From Maribacter polysiphoniae (GTDB taxonomy: Bacteria > Bacteroidota > Bacteroidia > Flavobacteriales > Flavobacteriaceae): DNA of 38,364 nt. Shown here piece by piece: positions 1-7,023 of the stretch (within the stretch, counting starts at the first letter, position 1; every line of letters starts with the position of its first letter). The DNA lies in assembly GCF_003148665.1 (NCBI RefSeq), contig NZ_QGGQ01000017.1:1-38364 (forward strand), given 5' to 3'. The notes beneath the pieces are model-generated. The model made no database searches. It saw nothing but the letters and a program-made list of their open reading frames with translations, and had not been told where the DNA came from. The position numbers and the translations under genes are program-made.

Positions 1-309
1 TCGCAGTACTTCCAGTACACCGAACCCATCAGGAAGATCATCTATACGACCAACGCCGTGGAAGGTTTTCATCGCCAAGTTCGTAAGGTAACCAAGACCA
101 AGGGGGCATTTACCAACGACATGGCCTTGTTGAAACTGGTATACCTGGCCACAAAGAACATCGAAAAAAAGTGGACAAGCCCATTACATAATTGGAGTCT
201 TACCGTTCAACAACTTTATATTAAATTTGGGGAGAGGATACCACTGGTCTTAAACGCCAATTCCTTTGGGGCTAGCCCCAAAGGAATTGGAACAACGGAC
301 AGAGTTTAA
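1..309 (+). CDS. IS256-family transposase, C-terminal fragment (partial)
   Basis: An open frame runs from base 1 to the stop at 307-309, giving 102 residues with no start in the window. The stretch with IIYTTNAVEGFHRQVRK is the diagnostic C-terminal motif of the mutator/IS256 DDE transposases. It includes the catalytic-region glutamate in NAVE and the conserved FHRQVRK basic block. A typical family member is about 400 residues, so roughly three quarters are missing to the left. The last 20 residues are encoded by a perfect DNA palindrome and look poorly conserved. The gene would move the IS by cut-and-paste or copy-out transposition. Confidence 0.9.
   Translation, partial: SQYFQYTEPIRKIIYTTNAVEGFHRQVRKVTKTKGAFTNDMALLKLVYLATKNIEKKWTSPLHNWSLTVQQLYIKFGERIPLVLNANSFGASPKGIGTTDRV
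257..290. terminator. 34-bp perfect palindrome at the transposase 3' end
   Basis: Two 15-base arms (CCAATTCCTTTGGGG and its complement) surround CTAG, giving a perfect 34-bp palindrome inside the last codons of the transposase, 30 bp before the IS end. It would form a very stable hairpin. A role as an intrinsic block to transcription entering or leaving the IS is inferred; no T-run follows directly. Confidence 0.6.
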
Positions 310-348
310 TTTACAGACCCGCGTTAGACGTTATTATGTTTCTAAACT

Positions 349-398
349 AAGTTTCCAACGCTTTAAGTACCTCAATTAGTTTGGAAACTTAAACTAAT
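349..398. other. Two overlapping, mutually exclusive stem-loops
   Basis: AAGTTTCCAA at 349-358 pairs with TTGGAAACTT at 381-390 (10 bp, loop 22). ATTAGTTT at 375-382 pairs with AAACTAAT at 391-398 (8 bp, loop 8). The two hairpins share bases and cannot form together. They lie between the IS end and the 3' end of the DUF3987 gene, so a terminator for that operon is the simplest reading. The rest of 321-436 holds no visible gene. Confidence 0.5.
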
Positions 399-436
399 GA
401 CCAATTCTGCCAAGTAAGTAATGTTAATAGGGTATT

Positions 437-1744
437 TCAGAGATTGGTTTCCGGTTTCCAGTTTCCTGAACTCTTATTGTTCCATAACTTTGATACTTGA
501 CTCTTGGAGATTCCTGTTAATTCCACTACTTGTTTTTGGGATGCATTGTTCCGTTTAGCTCTTTTAATCAATTCTTTATTGAAGATTTTATTATCAATGT
601 CATTACTTTTAAAACCTAATACTATTTTGAAATTGATAAAATAAAATTCATTGATAAGGATGGCTAAATCGACTGTTTTAGCAGTTATTTTAGATTGGTA
701 ATCCTTGTTCATGGAATTACTCATTAAATGGACTAGAATAATAAGTTTATATATGCTTATCTGCATTTTAGCATTGTATTCCTCTTGTAGACTAGGAAGA
801 CTATCTTTTTCGTAAATAAGCCTTTGAAGATAATCGTTTAACATATCCTCCGCATCTTTTTCAAACGGAATAGTGAAATCTTTTTTTTCACTTTCCATAT
901 GTTTTCTGTAATCCAAGAGGGTTTTAAGAGAATTGTTGTAGTTGTCAATTACAAATGGAGCGATAAATCCTTTAGACAGTTTATTGTTGCTGGTCAATGG
1001 TGTTGTAAATAATATTCTATCGATAAAGCCACTTTCAAGATTACCGTTGGCGAACATTTTTGGAATGAACTGATGCTGTATGGACCCTAAAATTGTAGGG
1101 TATGATTTGGACATCCTATAACTTTCGGTTGTCTTTCTTCCTACGTCGATATGATGATTGGTGAATCCCTGAAGTAAAAATGATCTCCAATTTGCCCCCT
1201 CATTATTGTTATTGTTGCCCATTTTTTCGATTAGGCCATACAACTCATCTACAAACAATCCTATGGAGTATGGGTTCTGGTTATGAATAAACATAGCCGC
1301 TTCTATTGTGGCATTTTGAATCAATAATTGTTTTCGTTTGATATTTATAATGTCATTGGTAGAATCGACATTGTCATTAGCCTCTTTTTTTTCTTTTAGA
1401 TACTTGCTATATCCTTCGTTATCAAAGTCATTTAGTGTGGTTGTAGCAAGACTCATAGCTGGTGATTTTGAATCACCTCTACTGCCAATTAGGGCGAAAA
1501 ATAGATTGGCATAGTTTTCATAACCATTATGCTCTACTTTGAATGCTAAGCCTGCGGCATTACTAAAAGCGAATAGAATTGAAGCCAACATGTATTCTTT
1601 TGGTATTCTTTTATGCAAGAAGGCTTGTTCAACAATCTCACTATACGCAGATGGTAATTTATCAATTATCTCTTCTAATTTTTTTCGGGCTAATCTTTTG
1701 TTTTGGTCCGATTTCTCGTCCAATGGTAGTTTGTTAAATATCAT
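437..1744 (-). CDS. DUF3987 family protein (primase/helicase-associated, mobile element)
   Basis: A 435-residue protein of the DUF3987 type, usual in Bacteroidetes genomic islands and conjugative elements. Residues 87-97 read GSRGDSKSPAM, a P-loop-like segment, and 162-170 read GLFVDELYG, a Walker-B-like strand, so a RecA/primase-helicase-like ATPase fold is likely. The C-terminus (about 400-423, with GISKSQVSKLW) looks like a helix-turn-helix. The start overlaps the upstream gene's stop as ATGA, showing translational coupling with the 167-residue protein. In related elements such proteins sit near excisionase-like HTH genes, as here. A role in element replication or maintenance is inferred only. 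Confidence 0.8.
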   Translation of the reverse strand: MIFNKLPLDEKSDQNKRLARKKLEEIIDKLPSAYSEIVEQAFLHKRIPKEYMLASILFAFSNAAGLAFKVEHNGYENYANLFFALIGSRGDSKSPAMSLATTTLNDFDNEGYSKYLKEKKEANDNVDSTNDIINIKRKQLLIQNATIEAAMFIHNQNPYSIGLFVDELYGLIEKMGNNNNNEGANWRSFLLQGFTNHHIDVGRKTTESYRMSKSYPTILGSIQHQFIPKMFANGNLESGFIDRILFTTPLTSNNKLSKGFIAPFVIDNYNNSLKTLLDYRKHMESEKKDFTIPFEKDAEDMLNDYLQRLIYEKDSLPSLQEEYNAKMQISIYKLIILVHLMSNSMNKDYQSKITAKTVDLAILINEFYFINFKIVLGFKSNDIDNKIFNKELIKRAKRNNASQKQVVELTGISKSQVSKLWNNKSSGNWKPETNL

Positions 1745-2244
1745 GGATTGAAATTTTCAAGTTGAACTTTGATGCCTCTCGACACTTCTTCTACAGACCA
1801 GACGTTTTCTAAAAAGGCATTTCTATTATTACTAATTGACAACAGTTTAATAAGGTTTTCAACCACCTTACCGTTTTTTTGGAAAGAAACCAACTGCTGT
1901 TTATCCAATTGGCCGCCTGCATGTTTTAGTAATGAACACCTTAATCGGTTGTTCATTTTATTGGTTATATCTTCAATAATATTTTCAAATGAAGTATCAA
2001 TAATTTTATGCAGCTCTTTGTGCGGAATTGGATTGTCAATCGTTGTTTGGAACATATCCATTAAGAAACCAAGACAATAGGCATATAGATTAGCAAAATT
2101 TTTATTGCGCTTAAATGATTCATCTAAGGTGGTATTAATATATTCTAGCATACAATTAAATGCTTTTTTATCCTGATTATTGACCTCCAGATGAGTGCCT
2201 TGTAATCGCATTGAAAGATGTTCTATTGCTTGATTAAGGTTCAT
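1741..2244 (-). CDS. Hypothetical protein coupled to DUF3987 gene
   Basis: A 167-residue soluble, mostly helical protein that I do not recognise. No membrane segment, signal or catalytic motif is visible; it contains a mid-protein helix-rich stretch (NIIEDITNKMNNRLRCSLLK). Its stop overlaps the start of the DUF3987 gene by four bases, and it follows the HTH gene by about 120 bp on the same strand. It is therefore probably part of the same element-maintenance operon. ATG start at 2244. Confidence 0.7.
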   Translation of the reverse strand: MNLNQAIEHLSMRLQGTHLEVNNQDKKAFNCMLEYINTTLDESFKRNKNFANLYAYCLGFLMDMFQTTIDNPIPHKELHKIIDTSFENIIEDITNKMNNRLRCSLLKHAGGQLDKQQLVSFQKNGKVVENLIKLLSISNNRNAFLENVWSVEEVSRGIKVQLENFNP

Positions 2245-2364
2245 GAAAATTGTTTTATAGATTTATTTTGTTTAAGAATACCCAGCTTTATTTTTCTTGC
2301 CGCTTGAGAGGGTTTTCAGCTTTCCTTATGAAACATTTTTTCAGCTTTTGATTACCCATGAAAT

Positions 2365-2673
2365 TCATGATTCCCTAGAACGTTCCAATGTAGCAATGAT
2401 ATCTTCTCTTCTATATCTTACTCTATTACCAATTTTATATGGCTTTAAGATCCCTTTCTTTGACCAATCGTGAACGGTAGGCAAGGAGATTCCGAGATAA
2501 TTTGCTACTTGATTTCTGTTTAAAAATTCTGGTGGTTCTTTGGAGGTTAGTCTTTCCTCAAAGGCATTGATTTTTTGTTCGACCCCATCCAATATAGTAC
2601 GAGTCAAATCTTCTGCACTTACGTGATCTACTTGTGTTGTTTTTTTAAGCATTTTCAGACTATTTAAATTCAT
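2365..2673 (-). CDS. Excisionase-like helix-turn-helix DNA-binding protein
   Basis: A 102-residue protein whose C-terminal half (about residues 48-98) is an HTH_17 / MerR-type excisionase domain. It has FLNRNQVANYLGISLPTVHDW, then a wing with KPYKIGNRVRYRREDI. The N-terminal half is a predicted helix. Such proteins are the usual first gene of Bacteroidetes integrative elements, acting as recombination directionality factors or transcription regulators. Here the expected neighbouring integrase is absent from the window. An alternative start is the methionine at residue 8. Confidence 0.85.
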   Translation of the reverse strand: MNLNSLKMLKKTTQVDHVSAEDLTRTILDGVEQKINAFEERLTSKEPPEFLNRNQVANYLGISLPTVHDWSKKGILKPYKIGNRVRYRREDIIATLERSRES

Positions 2674-2828
2674 AGACCAAAAAAAGTATATATAATTTAA
2701 AAAAAGTCAATATTCTAAACCGAATATTTCAACGCAGGGTTAACACCCGATTGTTAATAAAAAATAAGTGGGTAAATAAAAAAGTAGAATTTATTAAAGA
2801 AAGCTTAAGCTTTTCAACTAAAAAAACA

Positions 2829-2911
2829 ATCCTTTATTTGAACTTTTCTTCCCTCTCGATAACTATCGGGACTATTGGGATGGACTAAGGCTTTTCATAG
2901 GATACATTGTT
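2829..2911 (-). repeat. Array spacer: 19-bp core plus TGGACTA module
   Basis: Core ATCCTTTATTTGAACTTTT at 2829-2847, followed by a short inverted repeat (CGATA/TATCG) and a second module at 2880-2911 (TGGACTAAGGCTTTTCATAG). That second module recurs at 5893 and 10401. The spacer lies just downstream of the YciI-like gene, read on the minus strand. This is the left-most clear unit of the array. Confidence 0.75.
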
Positions 2912-2928
2912 CTTTGTTCATGCTTTTT

Positions 2929-3216
2929 TCATTCCATTAAGAATTTCAACTCATCACAAGTTTTGCTCGGTACAAATTCAGTCAGTTCATAATCCGCTAA
3001 ATCATTTTTCTTGAAAGGGTCTTTACCAGTAATTTTCTCCAACTCAGATTTAGATTCAACATTTGATAATATTATTCCGCCTGTTCTTGGTATTTTTCGT
3101 CCTGAAGCAAGAAAGTGTCCTAATTCATATTGTTCATTGAGGAATTCAATATGCTCATTTAGAAATTGGTCAATTTTTTCAAGTTCGGTTTTATAAGTCA
3201 AGTTTATTATGAACAT
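2929..3216 (-). CDS. YciI family protein
   Basis: A 95-residue protein spanning the whole YciI domain (ferredoxin-like fold). It has an N-terminal strand FIINLTY, a conserved histidine in the NEHIEFLNEQYELG helix (about residue 22), the ASGRKIPRTGGIILSNV hairpin, KDPF, and a C-terminal YELTEFVPSK strand. YciI proteins are small dimeric enzymes or binding proteins; the best-studied relatives act on chlorinated aromatics or have unknown substrates. The gene stands alone between array spacers, consistent with a single-gene cassette. No promoter was identified. Confidence 0.85.
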   Translation of the reverse strand: MFIINLTYKTELEKIDQFLNEHIEFLNEQYELGHFLASGRKIPRTGGIILSNVESKSELEKITGKDPFKKNDLADYELTEFVPSKTCDELKFLME

Positions 3217-3275
3217 TTAGATCTTTGTTTTAGTTCGTTTTTAAATTTAATTTGCGTTCTGATTGGGTATGACAC

Positions 3276-3385
3276 ACAACGGTTCAGCTCGTATGTTTGG
3301 TTATAGTTTATTTGAGCTATTATAAAGATACTGATTTGGATTCTGAACCGTGCAAGAAAATGGAAAGGCTACTGTAGCTTAGAAA
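3276..3385. repeat. Spacer: GGTTCAGCTCGTATG element and R4 module
   Basis: ACAACGGTTCAGCTCGTATG at about 3278-3297 recurs at about 6770 as ATAACGGTTCGGCTCGTATG. Here AGCTC pairs with GAGCT about 25 bases on. It is followed at 3321-3385 by the R4 module (AAAGATACTGATTT ... GCAAGAAAA ... GGCTAC), seen again at 9062 and 16458. No gene was seen in 3217-3890 apart from these repeats. Confidence 0.6.
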
Positions 3386-3471
3386 GCAATAGAACAAACC
3401 TTAGTTATTTTTTGAGTAAATAACCTTATAGTGGGTATAAACTCGAATTCTCACTAGTATTCTATCGTTTA

Positions 3472-3590
3472 TTTCTGTTTTGGTTTGCCGAGAAAGTGTC
3501 CTATCTCATCCTTAATCAATTACCTTCCTAGAATTAAAGTTAATCAATTCTACTTTTAAACAGTTCGGTTTTAAGGGAGGAGATCATAAA
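3472..3590. repeat. Spacer: partial R1 (hairpin end) plus R2 module
   Basis: The second half of R1 (TTTGCCGAGAAAGTGTCCTA, about 3485-3503) is followed by R2 (AAAGTTAATCAATTCTACTT and then TTTAAACAGTTCGGTTTTAA, about 3534-3574). The hairpin arms are imperfect in this copy. The core is missing or degenerate. Confidence 0.65.
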
Positions 3591-3732
3591 TACTATTACA
3601 AATGCGATAAGAATTGAAATGACAATTCCAGCGATACTAAGTTTAGGTTTTGTTTGGTATATGATATCTGTGTTATTCAAATTGCTTAGAACAATTGTAT
3701 ATAGTTACAAGTAACTATATTTCTATTATATG

Positions 3733-3860
3733 ATCCTTTATTTGAACTTTTAATTATAATCTGGTTCGCCGAGATATTGTCCTTTCTCATTTTTTGTCCA
3801 TCTAGACTTAAAGTTAATCAATTCTACTTTTAAACAATTTCGTTTTAGGGGGAGCTTACA
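3733..3860. repeat. Spacer: full R1 plus R2
   Basis: R1 begins with the exact 19-bp core at 3733 and runs to CTTTCTCAT at 3790. R2 follows with TCTAGACTTAAAGTTAATCA and TTTTAAACAATTTCGTTTTA up to about 3860. The same R1-R2 order occurs at 11515-11645. Confidence 0.75.
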
Positions 3861-3861
3861 T

Positions 3862-4060
3862 GCGCACGTTAACCTTCATCTCAGCTGCAGTCCGTTGGGA
3901 ATTGATGATTACCTGCACGCATTGAAATCCCGGCACAAAACGCCATCGGACAGTTTTTTCAAGCATACTGTTTACGGGCTACGGAATGCCTACCGTATTT
4001 TTGGAATTAAGCAAATGCGAGTGATGCCCTCTTCAATTGAACGGCCGAATACAATCCCAG
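3862..4060 (+). pseudogene. Tyrosine recombinase fragment (N-terminal SAM-like domain)
   Basis: Reading from about 3870, the frame encodes a segment with IDDYLHALKSRHKTPSDSFF and KHTVYGLRNAYRIFGIKQMR. This closely resembles the N-terminal core-binding domain of Bacteroidetes tyrosine integrases, especially the type often found next to IS91-like elements. Similarity fades at about 4055, there is no catalytic domain, and the frame runs into spacer and then antisense to the next gene. It is therefore a remnant of roughly 60 residues. It lies between one R2 copy (ending at 3860) and another R2-like stretch (4055-4085) and is richer in G+C than its flanks. Identification is from motif memory, not a search. 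Confidence 0.6.
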
Positions 4061-4067
4061 AGTTGAA

Positions 4068-4403
4068 TCAATTCCGCTTTTTAAATAAATTATCTCGACT
4101 TAATAAAACATATACACTAACGGCAAAACTTAGTGCCATGGATGCACCATTTTTTATAGAAAATATTTCACCATCTTCATTCATGTTTGTCCAATTGTCA
4201 GGAATAAAAAAGAGAGCCTTCTCGAATCCAGGATAAAATAACATCCATAAGCCAATAAAAAACCCTGGCAGCAAAAGAGTTTCATTAATAAATCCAAATA
4301 ATGGATTATTATTTAAATTTCTAGTTGAAAATTTGCAATATATTAAATATAAAACGGATACATATATGTATATTAGAACTGACCAGAATATAACATCAAA
4401 CAT
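4068..4403 (-). CDS. Hypothetical membrane protein (three predicted TM segments)
   Basis: A 111-residue protein with hydrophobic segments at about residues 5-24, 41-60 and 86-102 and a short polar loop (FIPDNWTNMNEDGEIFSIKN) between the last two. The C-terminus is basic (FKKRN). I do not recognise a family. It stands alone between spacers. Its last codons overlap an R2-like sequence (4055-4085), so the repeat may have supplied the stop and tail. Confidence 0.6.
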   Translation of the reverse strand: MFDVIFWSVLIYIYVSVLYLIYCKFSTRNLNNNPLFGFINETLLLPGFFIGLWMLFYPGFEKALFFIPDNWTNMNEDGEIFSIKNGASMALSFAVSVYVLLSRDNLFKKRN

Positions 4404-4510
4404 AATTCATGATTATATGGGATAAGTTAAATATTAATAGTGGTTTAACAAAACCTAATCATCAAATCTTAAACATTATTAATGAAGAGAAATCTCTTAA
4501 AATTTAAAAG

Positions 4511-4711
4511 ATGCAAATATTAAAATGGGGTCTTGGTGCTTTTTTGTTCTATCTTGGTTATGGAGCATTTATTACAATGCTAAAGCACTTTAGATTATAT
4601 GCAAAACAGGACACTTTTTCTGAAGAAAATCATTTATCAACCGCTATAATAAGTCTTTTTTCATTTCTTATTTTAGGTTGCATTGGATTATGGCTATTGG
4701 GAGTGTACTAG
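4511..4711 (+). CDS. Small hypothetical membrane protein
   Basis: A 66-residue protein with two hydrophobic helices (about 6-24 and 44-64) and a central polar, lysine-rich loop. ATG start follows an AT-rich leader; TAG stop at 4709-4711. It is one of only three plus-strand genes in the array. A stem-loop follows about 30 bp downstream (AACCGA at 4740-4745 with TCGGTT at 4753-4758). Function unknown. Confidence 0.55.
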   Translation: MQILKWGLGAFLFYLGYGAFITMLKHFRLYAKQDTFSEENHLSTAIISLFSFLILGCIGLWLLGVY

Positions 4712-4739
4712 TGAATTTAACGGATTTATTTATAGGGCA

Positions 4740-4815
4740 AACCGACCAAGAATCGGTTCAGTCAACACGCCTTCATGTTTGGCCGTACCGACCACGCGAA
4801 TGCTTAGTTATTAGG
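4740..4815. repeat. Stem-loop and R6 element after a plus-strand gene
   Basis: A 6-bp stem (AACCGA/TCGGTT) is followed at 4781-4815 by GGCCGTACCGACCACGCGAA then TGCTTAGTTATTA. The latter recurs at 10202-10235, which also directly follows a plus-strand gene. The remainder up to 4912 shows no gene. Confidence 0.5.
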
Positions 4816-4912
4816 GGCAGTTTTTTCCTTCCGAGTTTTTCCGTCCATGCGCAAATTTGCTCAAAAGTCCATCTACATAACTGTTGCTTTTGAGTAAAAT
4901 CCAACAGTATAT

Positions 4913-5209
4913 TTATTCCGTTTCCTTTAGTAATCTTTTAATTTGCCAATTCAAAATTGTCCAAATTCCATTCATATTTTTATGCCATAAACTCACTTTT
5001 CCACCAGACTCTTTCATATAACCTGGATTAGACGAATTATCGACTATGTACTCAATTTCTCCCGAGCCTATAATTTCAAGATATTCAATCAAAACACGAT
5101 TGCCTATTTTATCTGAAAGTTCAATAATGTCTTTTTCTTTGTCTTCGTTCGAAATCAAAGTTTTCACTTTGGTCAATTTAGACTTTAGTTCTTGATTCAT
5201 CAGATTCAT
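4913..5209 (-). CDS. Hypothetical protein coupled to a lipoprotein gene
   Basis: A 98-residue soluble protein, unrecognised. The first third is charged and helical (KSKLTKVKTLISNEDKEKD), followed by a mixed region with YIVDNSSNPGYMKESGGKVS. The start at 5209 overlaps the TGA of the upstream lipoprotein (ATGA), which favours it over the methionine three codons later. The pair forms a two-gene cassette. An immunity-type or accessory role would be guesswork. Confidence 0.6.
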   Translation of the reverse strand: MNLMNQELKSKLTKVKTLISNEDKEKDIIELSDKIGNRVLIEYLEIIGSGEIEYIVDNSSNPGYMKESGGKVSLWHKNMNGIWTILNWQIKRLLKETE

Positions 5210-5760
5210 TTATTTAAAATTATCCGTCCGCTAATTGTTGCCGTATTATCATCTCCGTCGTACTTCAAGTCTTTAAATTCTAAAATCCATTTGTTTCCAT
5301 CGTTCTTAATTTCAAAGGTTTGTCCGATTTGACTAATTTTTATGAATTGAGTTAAACCTAAAAAAACTGCAATGGACTCGTTTTGTGCAGGTAGGTTTTT
5401 AGTATCATTTGTTGTTTTGTACGAACCACCTGAAAAATCATTGCGTACAGCGAACCTTATCATTAAATAATCACGATAATTGTAATCCCCGAAGTTCGCA
5501 ATTAATGCATTGTTAGGGTCGTAAATTTCTAATTGTATTACCTTGAATTCTTCGTCAAAATCATACCATTGCGGACTTTGAACAATCTCCTTTGTAATCC
5601 GCAATTCAGAATCTCCAGTACTCACAATTTCTCGGGTATCTCCATTTATGGTCAGATAAGTACCAGATGGTGTATTGCTTTCTTCTTCTTTGTTTTCGGT
5701 TTTATCACAAGCAAAAATGGTAATAAAAAAAAGCGGTAAAAGGTACTTAAATTGTTTCAT
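5206..5760 (-). CDS. Predicted lipoprotein, function unknown
   Basis: A 184-residue protein with a short hydrophobic signal (about residues 4-17) ending in a lipobox (FITIFAC, Cys18), so it is probably anchored in an envelope membrane. The following EEESN stretch is acidic, a feature often linked in Bacteroidetes to lipoprotein export. The rest is beta-rich with many aromatic and acidic residues and ends in ISGRIILNK. It lies immediately upstream of, and is coupled to, the 98-residue protein. No named family recognised. Confidence 0.75.
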   Translation of the reverse strand: MKQFKYLLPLFFITIFACDKTENKEEESNTPSGTYLTINGDTREIVSTGDSELRITKEIVQSPQWYDFDEEFKVIQLEIYDPNNALIANFGDYNYRDYLMIRFAVRNDFSGGSYKTTNDTKNLPAQNESIAVFLGLTQFIKISQIGQTFEIKNDGNKWILEFKDLKYDGDDNTATISGRIILNK

Positions 5761-5799
5761 TTTTAATCGTTTGGTTTTTGTTTGTGCAAAATAGCCCCT

Positions 5800-5926
5800 A
5801 ACTTGTTTATATAGATGTAAAATACATTTATATACACCTAATTTAGAACAAAATCGCTGTATTTTATAATCGTTTTTATGAACTTTAAAGAACTGGACTA
5901 GGGCTTTTCATAGGAGGTATTGTTAT
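5800..5926. repeat. Spacer: R5 hairpin element plus TGGACTA module
   Basis: R5 occupies 5800-5877 (AACTTGTTTATATAGATGTA ... AGAACAAAATCGCTGTATTT). TAAAATACA near 5818 can pair with TGTATTTTA near 5859. The TGGACTAGGGCTTTTCATAG module follows at 5893-5926. R5 recurs at 10757 and, beyond the restriction operon, at 29533. Confidence 0.7.
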
Positions 5927-5939
5927 AAGCTATTTTTAA

Positions 5940-6761
5940 TTATTCAATTATCTTAATTTCATTTTCTGCATATTTTATAATCTTCATTTCATAAGGATAT
6001 TCAGTATCTATATTTTCAATGCTTTTAGTTTCTAGGTAGGTTTTGAAAAAATTCAAATCATCATGGCCAAATATGATAGTTGGATAATACCATGGTCTTA
6101 GAACGGAATAGAATGGATAATCCAGTTTTAACTTTAGTTCTTCCTTAAAATTGTTTGTGAACATTATAGAGGTGTGATATCTCTCATTGAAAGGTCTAAA
6201 TCTATAAATATCCTTATTTTCTAAAGTGTCCAAATACACTTCAAAATTTATTTCTTTTTCTAAATTAGTAAAAGCCCATTTTACAATCTTCTGAATAGGA
6301 ACATTCCAAATTTTCAGCTCTCTTTGAGTAATAGGTGTGTATTTGTGAGTGTCATAATTCTGATGATGAAAGTAGTATCCATAATGATTATTCAATGGGT
6401 AAATTACAGATAACGAATCTTTTTTCGAAGTTAGAGAATTGAGATAAGGAAAAATCGAATGTTTGGATTTTTCCCATTCAGGAATCCCAAACCAGTTTTC
6501 TAATCTTACGGCTTGTTCAATAATTTTTTTATTTAGTGTATCCTCGTTTTTATAGTCCATAAGTTCATATACACTAGTACTCAAGCTTTCAAATTTGTCA
6601 TTATTCGGGCTGATGGTAAGTAGAAGGCCAAAACTTGAATCAATTTCTAAACCTCTTTTATTTAATTCACTTTCTAATCGGTTAACAATAACCTCTTCCT
6701 TTGTGCGATTACAAGAGATAATTATTATTAGAAAAACTGATATGGTAATTATTTTTCTCAA
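5940..6761 (-). CDS. Predicted lipoprotein, function unknown
   Basis: A 273-residue protein with a signal sequence (MRKIITISVFLIIIISC) and lipobox cysteine at residue 17, so it is probably a membrane-anchored envelope protein. The mature part is rich in aromatic residues (NNHYGYYFHHQNYDTHKY about 125-142; VLRPWYYPTIIFGHDD about 220-236) and has no motif that I can assign. Single gene between an R5/TGGACTA spacer on its 3' side and a GGTTCGGCTCGTATG element just before its start. Confidence 0.7.
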   Translation of the reverse strand: MRKIITISVFLIIIISCNRTKEEVIVNRLESELNKRGLEIDSSFGLLLTISPNNDKFESLSTSVYELMDYKNEDTLNKKIIEQAVRLENWFGIPEWEKSKHSIFPYLNSLTSKKDSLSVIYPLNNHYGYYFHHQNYDTHKYTPITQRELKIWNVPIQKIVKWAFTNLEKEINFEVYLDTLENKDIYRFRPFNERYHTSIMFTNNFKEELKLKLDYPFYSVLRPWYYPTIIFGHDDLNFFKTYLETKSIENIDTEYPYEMKIIKYAENEIKIIE

Positions 6762-6765
6762 ATTG

Positions 6766-6848
6766 CTTATAACGGTTCGGCTCGTATGTTTACAGCCTGT
6801 TATTTATTATTTATAAATATAGTAGTTTCCTAATTATTAATACGAGCT
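6766..6848. repeat. GGTTCGGCTCGTATG element with long-range inverted arms
   Basis: ATAACGGTTCGGCTCGTATG at about 6770-6789; GCTCGTA pairs with TACGAGC at 6841-6847, enclosing about 50 AT-rich bases. The 5' part matches the copy at 3278. A weaker relative (TAACGAGCTAAGATA) is near 8959. The shape, a short conserved end with inverted arms between single-gene units, recalls integron attC sites, but the canonical R boxes are not present. Confidence 0.5.
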
Positions 6849-7003
6849 AAAATAGAAGTGACAGAGAGGTTTCGGCTAGATACACATGGTGATATCGTTT
6901 CATAGGTTTTCCGCCCTTCTATGATTTTCTTGGAATCTGAACAGTACCTAGGTCCTTATTATTGCGATCGAATCAAACGCGAGCAAAGATGACAAAGAGA
7001 ATC

Positions 7004-7021
7004 ATCCTTTATTTAGACTTT
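7004..7021. repeat. Array core, variant copy
   Basis: ATCCTTTATTTAGACTTT differs from the core at the GA position. It lies two bases from the stop of the next minus-strand gene, so in the direction of transcription the repeat follows the gene almost directly. Confidence 0.6.
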
Positions 7022-7023
7022 AA

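Larger units (their letters stand above)
1..320 (+). mobile_element. IS256-family insertion sequence, 3' part (cut by window edge)
   Basis: The first 309 bases encode the C-terminus of an IS256-type transposase. The element seems to end at about 320, where the sequence ACAGACCC closes an imperfect terminal inverted repeat. Its reverse complement (GGGT, then CTGTAAA, then ACTCTGTC) matches the left terminus of the IS copy at 38027. Both copies point the same way. Bases after 320 (GCGTTAGA) do not match those before 38027 (TTTCTAGA), so the two ends do not share an obvious 8-bp target duplication. Confidence 0.85.
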
